Part shown: positions 6,473 through 12,038 of the stretch, piece after piece
Layout of the letters: every line of letters starts with the position of its first letter
Numbering within the stretch: the first letter of the stretch is position 1
Assembly (NCBI GenBank): GCA_030637065.1
Contig: DAOVVQ010000093.1
Coordinates: 1 to 12,038 of the forward strand
Direction of reading: 5' to 3'
DNA: 12,038 nucleotides
Source of the DNA: Planctomycetota bacterium
GTDB lineage: Bacteria > Planctomycetota > Phycisphaerae > Sedimentisphaerales > Anaerohalosphaeraceae
Program-made: the position numbers and the translations under genes
Notes under the pieces: generated by a model
The model's database searches: none
What the model saw: the letters and a program-made list of their open reading frames with translations, nothing else
Told to the model about the DNA's origin: nothing

Positions 6473-9133
6473 ATGAAAATCAGTGTAGGACGGAGGGTGT
6501 TTGGCGCCGTTTTGTTGGTGCTTGCGGGGATATTGCCGGTTTTTGGCGGGGATGTGATCTATGTTGACATTGATGCCCCTGGCGTCGGTGACGGCAGTTC
6601 CTGGCTGGATGCTTACAATGGCCTGCAGGATGCGCTTGCAGTGGCGGGGGCGGATCAGGAGATCCGTGTGGCTGGGGGTGCGTATCAGCCGGATCAGGGG
6701 GCGTTTGTGACCGCTGGCGATCGGTTGGCGACATTTCAACTAAAGAGCGGGGTGGTCGTCTACGGCGGGTATGCCGGTTTTGGCGAGGCGGAGCCGAATT
6801 CCTGGGATGTCGTTGTTTATGAGACGGTCCTTAGCGGCGACCTTGCCGGCGATGACGGGGTGATATTGTATGTTAACGAGTTGCTTACGGACCCGGGTCG
6901 CGGTGAGAACAGCTATCATGTAGTGACGGCAACGGGAACGGACGCGACAGCGGTTCTGGAGGGCTTTACGATCAAGGGCGGAAACGCCAACGGCAGCGGC
7001 GATGAAAGCGGCGGCGGTCTGTATAATAATGGCGGCGATGCGACGATAAACGATTGCTTCTTTACCGAAAACCAGGCTGACTGGTACGGCGGGGCGATAT
7101 CCAACGAGTCGGCGAATCCTGATATATACGGTTGTGTGTTCTTTATGAACACAGCCGAGCAGGGGGGGGCTATCGACAACTATGTCAGCGGTGGGGCAGT
7201 TAGCTATTGCGCATTCGTCGAGAACTTTGCAATTGATGACGGCGGGGCGGTTTCCAATGATGGAAGCGGGAGCGACGCGATTTTTGCGGCGTGCAGATTC
7301 GAGGCGAATGAGGTGTACAATAATGGAGGAGCTATGGCGAACTTGCACTCGGCTGCTCCGCAGATCGTAGGGTGTGATTTCGAAGACAATATCGCCGGGT
7401 ATGGCGGAGCCGTGTACATGTATGATAGCAGCGGCACGGTTTTTGTTAACAGCCGGTTTCTCGGCAACTGGTCGGACGCCGCCGGCTGGGCGGGCGTTGC
7501 TTTCATTTTGGACAGCAATGCTGCGTTTGCAAATTGTATGTTCAGCGGCAACTGGGCATATGTGGACTGGCCAGCGGTTTCGTACGGCGGCGTACTCTAT
7601 AGCTATGCAAATGACGCAAATTGTTCGATAACGATCGATGACTGCACGTTTTCGGATAATGTGGCTTTTGAGGGCAGCAGCATTGCGTGCGATTCGTCAG
7701 GACCCAGTTATGAATCCACAATCGAGATTAACAACTCTATTCTCTGGTCCGGCGGCGACGAGATATGGAACAATGACAGCTCGACTATTGCCATCAGCTA
7801 CAGCGACGTTCAGGACGGCTCTGCGGGCGATGGTACGGTTTATGCCGGCGTTGGGAATATCGACGGGGACCCTCAGTTTATCGATGCCGACGGCGTTGAT
7901 GGCTTTGTCGGGACGATTGACGATGACCTGCGGCTTGCTTTGAGTTCGCCGTGTATCGATGCCGGAGACGATACGGCGGTCCCAGCCGATACCGCCGATC
8001 TTGACGGCGATGGTGATCTTGCCGAGCGTTTGCCGATCGATCTGGGCGGTTGGAATCGTTTTACGAACGAGCCGGGCATCGTTGATACCGGTGTTGCTGA
8101 CCTTCCGACGTATATGTTTGTCGTTGATATGGGAGCTTATGAGACGGAAGGGTCGGTTTATTTTGCCGATCCTAATCTCCAGGCTGCGGTGGAAGCGGAG
8201 TTGGGGATAACGGACCCGTATGCCGCTGATATGCTTGGTCTTATCATGCTGGATGCCAACGACCTTGGGATTAGCGACCTTACGGGGCTTGAGTTCGCAA
8301 CGAACCTGACTGAGCTTGACCTGCATGGTAACGAGATCGTTGACATTTCCCCTCTGTCGGGGCTTACCGGCCTGACTTACCTGAATCTGTGGATTAACCA
8401 GATCAGTGATATATCTTCTCTATCGGGGCTAACAAGTCTGACTAATCTCAATCTGTGGACTAACCAGATCAGTGACATATCCGGGCTGTCTGAGCTTTCC
8501 AATCTGGCATATCTGGACCTGAACGCCAACCAGATCAGTGATATGTCTTCTTTATCAGGACTTACAAGCCTGACTCAGCTGTGCCTGGGAGACAATCAGA
8601 TCATCGATATATCTGTTCTGTCGGAGCTTACAAACCTGGATAGGCTGCATTTGTTTAAAAATCAGATCAGTGATATATCTTCTCTATCGGGGCTAACAAG
8701 TCTGACTCATCTGGGTCTGGGAGACAATCAGATCATCGATATATCTGTTCTGTCGGAGCTCACAAACCTGACTCATCTGGGTCTGTGGTCCAACCAGATC
8801 AGCGATATTTCGGTGCTAACAAGCATGGACGCCCTTGTTTCGTTGTTGTGGTTGGACGGTAACCATCTGAATACGTCGGCTTATTGTGTTGATATGGATG
8901 TTATCCGCGGTAATAATCCCGGGATCCATCTTATTTACGATGCGAATCCTAATCCTATTATGGATGACTGTTCGACCGATCTTGGCGATCTTGGTCGTTT
9001 TGGTGCGGGTTGGCTTATGACTGGTTGCAGCGAGGGTAACGGCTGGTGCGGCGGTGCTGACTTTGACCATTTGGACGATGTTGGAGATGGCGATCTGCTG
9101 GAGTTTGCCGGGTATTGGCTGGCGGATATTTAA
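6473..9133 (+). CDS. Secreted Pmp-like beta-helix, LRR and dockerin-like protein, paralogue A
   Basis: 886 aa. The order is: signal peptide (1-25/26, MKISVGRR then a hydrophobic core AVLLVLAGILPVF); an IYVDIDAPG..DGSSW..AY..LQDAL opening typical of secreted right-handed beta-helix proteins; about seven FxxN...GGA[I/V/M] repeats (~195-385), the pattern of chlamydial Pmp/POMP repeats; a closing region with NNSILW, DPQF, SPCIDAGD and VDMGAYE; an LRR N-cap from ~563 (YFADPNLQAAVEAELG); eight 22-residue LRRs (612-787) of the form LxxLxLxxNQISDISxLSxL, internalin-like; and a tail (833-886) with DLGRFGAGWL and DLLEFAGYWL half-motifs plus a WCGGADFD segment, resembling a dockerin or planctomycete sorting tail. 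No autotransporter barrel is seen. An upstream ATG at 6443 is rejected because the paralogue has ACG there. A GAGGGG lies 10 bases before the chosen ATG. Likely role: surface or secreted adhesion or ligand binding (inference). Confidence 0.88.
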   Translation: MKISVGRRVFGAVLLVLAGILPVFGGDVIYVDIDAPGVGDGSSWLDAYNGLQDALAVAGADQEIRVAGGAYQPDQGAFVTAGDRLATFQLKSGVVVYGGYAGFGEAEPNSWDVVVYETVLSGDLAGDDGVILYVNELLTDPGRGENSYHVVTATGTDATAVLEGFTIKGGNANGSGDESGGGLYNNGGDATINDCFFTENQADWYGGAISNESANPDIYGCVFFMNTAEQGGAIDNYVSGGAVSYCAFVENFAIDDGGAVSNDGSGSDAIFAACRFEANEVYNNGGAMANLHSAAPQIVGCDFEDNIAGYGGAVYMYDSSGTVFVNSRFLGNWSDAAGWAGVAFILDSNAAFANCMFSGNWAYVDWPAVSYGGVLYSYANDANCSITIDDCTFSDNVAFEGSSIACDSSGPSYESTIEINNSILWSGGDEIWNNDSSTIAISYSDVQDGSAGDGTVYAGVGNIDGDPQFIDADGVDGFVGTIDDDLRLALSSPCIDAGDDTAVPADTADLDGDGDLAERLPIDLGGWNRFTNEPGIVDTGVADLPTYMFVVDMGAYETEGSVYFADPNLQAAVEAELGITDPYAADMLGLIMLDANDLGISDLTGLEFATNLTELDLHGNEIVDISPLSGLTGLTYLNLWINQISDISSLSGLTSLTNLNLWTNQISDISGLSELSNLAYLDLNANQISDMSSLSGLTSLTQLCLGDNQIIDISVLSELTNLDRLHLFKNQISDISSLSGLTSLTHLGLGDNQIIDISVLSELTNLTHLGLWSNQISDISVLTSMDALVSLLWLDGNHLNTSAYCVDMDVIRGNNPGIHLIYDANPNPIMDDCSTDLGDLGRFGAGWLMTGCSEGNGWCGGADFDHLDDVGDGDLLEFAGYWLADI
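8306..8833 (+). repeat. Eight 66-bp LRR-coding tandem repeats, paralogue A
   Basis: Eight 66-bp units each encode one 22-residue LRR. Bases 8399-8443 and 8663-8707 are identical over 45 bp at a distance of 264 bp (four units). Bases 8585-8628 and 8717-8760 are identical over 44 bp at 132 bp (two units). This points to recent in-array duplication or gene conversion. Confidence 0.9.
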
Positions 9134-9168
9134 TTAGTCGTTAGTCGTTGGTCGTTAGTATTTAGTTG
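9134..9168. repeat. Five heptamer repeats (TTAGTCG-like)
   Basis: Directly after the paralogue A stop come TTAGTCG, TTAGTCG, TTGGTCG, TTAGTAT and TTAGTTG in perfect 7-bp register. This is a short extragenic tandem heptamer array. Confidence 0.7.
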
Positions 9169-9173
9169 GTTGA

Positions 9174-9190
9174 ATCCGCCGTTGGCGGAT
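9174..9190. repeat. Short palindrome ATCCGCC/GTT/GGCGGAT
   Basis: A perfect 7-bp stem with a 3-base loop lies 40 bases after the paralogue A stop. The downstream bases (GCTGTTTTATG) hold only a weak T run, so it may act as a poor terminator or an mRNA-end stabiliser. Confidence 0.5.
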
Positions 9191-9205
9191 GCTGTTTTAT
9201 GCTGG

Positions 9206-9225
9206 ATTCCCGCCTTCGCGGGAAT
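9206..9225. repeat. REP-like palindrome ATTCCCGC/CTTC/GCGGGAAT
   Basis: A perfect 8-bp stem with a CTTC loop. Read in one frame it gives the peptide WIPAFAGMT, a familiar signature of a dispersed extragenic palindrome seen in many bacterial genomes. This is why the longer reading frame from 9170 is not accepted as the start of paralogue B. Confidence 0.7.
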
Positions 9226-9253
9226 GACAAGATGTATGTGCTTTTGCTATCAT
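9224..9253 (+). promoter_or_regulatory. Candidate promoter of paralogue B, abutting the palindrome
   Basis: ATGACA (9224-9229, 5/6 to the -35 consensus), an 18-bp spacer and TATCAT (9248-9253, 5/6 to the -10). The -35 hexamer starts in the last two bases of the palindrome. Transcription would start near 9260, about 30 bases before the ATG at 9290. Confidence 0.4.
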
Positions 9254-9289
9254 TATTTAACGAGGCTTAGTTCGAGAGGACGGGTGTAT

Positions 9290-11980
9290 ATGGGAATCAA
9301 GATAGGACGGAGGCTGCTGGGTGCTGTTTTGTTGGTGCTTGCGGCAATAGTGCCGGTTTATGCCGGGAATGTGATTTATGTTGACATTGATGCCCCGGGC
9401 GTCAATGACGGCAGTTCCTGGCAGGATGCTTACAATGATCTGCAGGATGCGCTGGCCGTTGCCGTCGACAGCAATGAGATCCGTGTTGCTGCGGGTGTTT
9501 ATCGTCCGGACCAGGGGGCTTTGGTGGCTGTTGGTGACCGGGAGGCTACATTCCAACTGAAGAGCGGGGTTGTTATTTACGGTGCTTTTGCCGGTTTTGG
9601 CGAGGCGGAGCCGGATTCCTGGGATGTCAATCTCCACGAGACGGTTCTTAGCGGCGACCTTGCCGGTGATGACTGGGTGATATCGTATGTTGACGAGCTG
9701 CTTATCGATCCTGGTCGCGGTGAAAACAGCTATCATGTAGTGACTGCTTCCGGTACGGACTCGAAGGCGGTTCTGGACGGCTTTACGATCATGGGCGGAA
9801 ACGCCAACGGTAGCGGCAATGAAAGCGGCGGCGGTTTGTATAACGACGGCGGCGATGCGACGATAAGCTATTGCTATTTCATTGAGAACCAGGCAAGCTT
9901 GTACGGCGGTGCGATCGCCAACGAGTCGGCGGAGCCGGAGATATATGCCTGCTGGTTCGTTATGAATACAGCCGATGGCGGTGGTGCGATAGACAACTAT
10001 TCCAGCGCCGGGACAATGAGGTACTGCTGGTTTAACGAGAACCTTGCGGTCGACGGCGGGGCGGTTTCCAATTACGGAAACGGGAGCGACCCGAAGATCA
10101 CGGAGTGCCTGTTCCAGATGAACTGGGCGGAGCTTGGCGGGGCGATGGTGAACTGGTTGTCGGCTGATCCGCAGATATCATGGTGCGATTTCGAGGGCAA
10201 CGGCGCCGAGTATGGCGGGGCCGTGCATATTTGGGAGAGCGAAGGGGCGAGTTTTGTTAACAGCAGGTTTGTCGGCAACTGGGCGGACGGAGCCGGCTGG
10301 GGCGGTGCTGTTTACAGCACGGTAAGCGACGCTGCATTTGCGAATTGCATGTTCAGCGGCAACTGGGCGTATTCGTCCGGCAGCGCACTGTTTAACTACC
10401 TTAACTGCTCGACAAAGATCGATGACTGCACCTTTTCGAATAATGTGACCGTTGACGGCAGCAGTATCGCGTGCGATTCGCACGGGCCCGACGGCAAATC
10501 CACGATCGAGATTAACAACTCTATCCTCTGGTCCGGCGGCGATGAGATGTGGAACAATGACGGCTCGACTATTGCCATCAGCTACAGCGACGTTCAGGAC
10601 GATGCTGCGGGCGATGGAACGGTGTATGCCGGTGTAGGGAATATCGACGCCGACCCGCAGTTTGTCGATGCCGTTGGCGTTGATGGATATATCGGGACGC
10701 TTGACGATGACCTGCGGCTTGCTTCGGCTTCGCCGTGTATCGATGCCGGAGACAACAGGGTGGTGCCGATCGATACCGCCGATATTGACGAAGATAGCGA
10801 TCTTGCCGAGCGTTTGCCGCTTGATCTGGCCGGCTGGTGGCGTTTTACGAACGAGCCGAATGTTGTCGATACGGGTGTTGCGGACCTTCCGGAATATTCG
10901 GCGGTTGTTGATATGGGAGCTTACGAGACAGCGGGTGTGGTTTATTTCGCCGATGCCAATCTCAAGGCCGCGGTGGAAGCGGAGTTGGGCATTAAAGACC
11001 CGTCGCCGGGAGATATGCTCGCCCTTGAATTCCTCGATGCCAGCGATCTCGGAATAGCTGATCTGACGGGCCTGGAGTTCGCAACGAATCTGCTTGAGCT
11101 TTATCTGTGGGATAATCAGATCGTCAATATATCCGCTCTGTCGGAGCTTAAAGATTTAATCGTTCTGGCTCTGGGCGGCAATCAGATCGTCGATATATCT
11201 GTTTTGTCAGAGCTTGCGAATCTGGTTGATGTGTCTTTGGCGTCGAATTCGATCGTTGATATATCCGCTCTGTCGGAGCTTGAAGGCCTGATCCTTCTGA
11301 GTCTGAGGGACAACCAGATCGTCAATATATCCGCTCTGTCAGAGCTGGTGAATCTGGTTTTTCTTGAGCTTACTTTCAACCAGGTCGTCAATATAAGCGC
11401 CCTGACGGAGCTTACAAACCTGACTTATTTGTATCTGGGTGAAAACCAGATCGTCAATTTAAATGCCCTGTCAGAGCTTACGGGCCTGCTTGAGCTGGAG
11501 TTGGTGGCCAACCAGATCGTCAATATATCCGCTCTGTCGGAGCTTACAGGCCTGACTTATTTGTATCTGGCGGAAAACCAGATCAGCGACATATCGATCC
11601 TGTCCGGGCTTATAAATCTCAGTGATCTGGGATTGTGGTCCAATCAGATCAGCGATATTTCGGCGCTAACGAGCCTCGATAGCCTGACGGTGTTGTATTT
11701 GGACGAGAACTATCTGAATACGGCGGCTTACTGCGTGGAGATGGATGTGATCAACGGTAACAATCCCGGGCTGATCCTTGTTTACGATCCGAATCCGAAT
11801 CCTATTATGAACGACTGTTCGACCGATCTTGCCGATCTTGGCCGGTTTGGTGCCGGCTGGCTTATGACGGGTTGCAGTCAGGCTAACGGCTGGTGCGGCG
11901 GGGCGGATTTTGACCATTTGGACGATGTCGGAGATGTCGATCTGGCGGAGTTTGCCGGGTACTGGCTGGCGGATATTTAG
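9290..11980 (+). CDS. Secreted Pmp-like beta-helix, LRR and dockerin-like protein, paralogue B
   Basis: 896 aa, homologous along its whole length to the gene at 6473. The signal peptide MGIKIGRRLLGAVLLVLAAI ends VPVYA, with likely cleavage after Ala25. About seven FxxN...GGA repeats follow (FIENQASLYGGAI, FVMNTADGGGAI, FNENLAVDGGAV, FQMNWAELGGAM, FEGNGAEYGGAV and two more), then the SPCIDAGD / VDMGAYE closing region. The LRR N-cap starts ~552, and nine 22-residue LRRs (601-798) mostly read NQIVNISALSEL, unlike the NQISDISSLSGL of paralogue A. The tail (843-896) has DLADLGRFGAGWL, WCGGADFDHLDDVGD and DLAEFAGYWLADI. Relative to A it has 11 fewer residues before the LRRs and one more LRR. The frame is open back to 9170, but that would translate a palindrome and precede the signal peptide. 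GAGAGGAC lies before the ATG. No autotransporter barrel or LPXTG motif is visible. Confidence 0.88.
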   Translation: MGIKIGRRLLGAVLLVLAAIVPVYAGNVIYVDIDAPGVNDGSSWQDAYNDLQDALAVAVDSNEIRVAAGVYRPDQGALVAVGDREATFQLKSGVVIYGAFAGFGEAEPDSWDVNLHETVLSGDLAGDDWVISYVDELLIDPGRGENSYHVVTASGTDSKAVLDGFTIMGGNANGSGNESGGGLYNDGGDATISYCYFIENQASLYGGAIANESAEPEIYACWFVMNTADGGGAIDNYSSAGTMRYCWFNENLAVDGGAVSNYGNGSDPKITECLFQMNWAELGGAMVNWLSADPQISWCDFEGNGAEYGGAVHIWESEGASFVNSRFVGNWADGAGWGGAVYSTVSDAAFANCMFSGNWAYSSGSALFNYLNCSTKIDDCTFSNNVTVDGSSIACDSHGPDGKSTIEINNSILWSGGDEMWNNDGSTIAISYSDVQDDAAGDGTVYAGVGNIDADPQFVDAVGVDGYIGTLDDDLRLASASPCIDAGDNRVVPIDTADIDEDSDLAERLPLDLAGWWRFTNEPNVVDTGVADLPEYSAVVDMGAYETAGVVYFADANLKAAVEAELGIKDPSPGDMLALEFLDASDLGIADLTGLEFATNLLELYLWDNQIVNISALSELKDLIVLALGGNQIVDISVLSELANLVDVSLASNSIVDISALSELEGLILLSLRDNQIVNISALSELVNLVFLELTFNQVVNISALTELTNLTYLYLGENQIVNLNALSELTGLLELELVANQIVNISALSELTGLTYLYLAENQISDISILSGLINLSDLGLWSNQISDISALTSLDSLTVLYLDENYLNTAAYCVEMDVINGNNPGLILVYDPNPNPIMNDCSTDLADLGRFGAGWLMTGCSQANGWCGGADFDHLDDVGDVDLAEFAGYWLADI
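11090..11683 (+). repeat. Nine 66-bp LRR-coding tandem repeats, paralogue B
   Basis: Nine 66-bp units each encode one 22-residue LRR. The segment CAGATCGTCAATATATCC followed by GCTCTGTC recurs in several units, showing homogenisation within the array. The last two units switch to the NQISDIS form, as in paralogue A. Confidence 0.88.
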
Positions 11981-11987
11981 TCGGATT

Positions 11988-12005
11988 GGTGCGAAATATC
12001 GCACC
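11988..12005. repeat. Palindrome GGTGCGA/AATA/TCGCACC after paralogue B
   Basis: A perfect 7-bp stem with a 4-base loop begins 7 bases after the stop codon. CCTACG follows rather than a T run, so it is more like a dispersed extragenic palindrome than an intrinsic terminator. Confidence 0.55.
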
Positions 12006-12022
12006 CTACGTGGCTAAACAGC

Positions 12023-12038
12023 GTGGGCCAGGGCCCAC
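12023..12038. repeat. Palindrome GTGGGCC/AG/GGCCCAC at the right edge
   Basis: A perfect 7-bp stem with a 2-base loop ends exactly at the window edge, so the element may be longer. It follows the previous palindrome by 17 bases. Confidence 0.5.

Noticed and set aside
6740..8326. Long minus-strand ORFs opposite the beta-helix genes (also at 9257-9736)
   Set aside because: They mirror the codon bias of the plus-strand genes, have no recognisable domains and occur at the same place in both paralogues as expected for shadows.
8306..8833. 66-bp periodic repeats as a possible CRISPR-like array
   Set aside because: The periodicity is fully explained by 22-residue LRRs in an open reading frame, with no spacer structure.
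9170..9289. N-terminal extension of paralogue B by 40 residues
   Set aside because: It translates palindrome sequence (WIPAFAGMT) and precedes a clear signal peptide that aligns with the start of paralogue A.

Overview
The window looks like a chromosome piece from a bacterium of the PVC group, most likely a planctomycete of the Phycisphaerae type. The best clue is a pair of secreted proteins that combine a Pmp-like beta-helix, a leucine-rich-repeat block and a C-terminal dockerin-like signature (two D..DL..F...WL half-motifs). This assignment is an inference from protein style; no rRNA or tRNA is present to confirm it.

Layout. (1) Positions 3-2468: the 3' part of a large, visibly AT-richer gene, open at the left edge, encoding an unrecognised helical protein that may be the C-terminal part of a big NTPase-like or defence-like protein. 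(2) 2588-5187: ftsW and murG, overlapping by one base (TAATG), a two-gene remnant of the division and cell-wall (dcw) cluster. MurG carries an unusual polar N-terminal extension and an internal insert built of a 27-bp tandem repeat. (3) 5188-6442: a mostly non-coding stretch with a degenerate ~20-bp repeat, a small basic orphan ORF, and on the minus strand rpmA (ribosomal protein bL27) with its own promoter, Shine-Dalgarno and intrinsic terminator. (4) 6473-11980: two tandem paralogues, each a secreted signal peptide / Pmp-like beta-helix / internalin-like LRR / dockerin-like protein, with 8 and 9 LRR units. They are separated by a spacer with heptamer repeats and two palindromes. (5) The right edge holds two more palindromes.

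How the genes relate. FtsW (SEDS membrane glycan polymerase) and MurG (lipid II synthesis) act in successive steps of peptidoglycan synthesis and appear translationally coupled. rpmA is an independent housekeeping unit. The paralogue pair is a surface or secreted module, probably for adhesion or ligand binding. Its duplication included about 45 bp of 5' leader but not the upstream promoter of the first copy; the second copy has a different candidate promoter that abuts a palindrome. No transposase, integrase, CRISPR array, tRNA or rRNA was seen.
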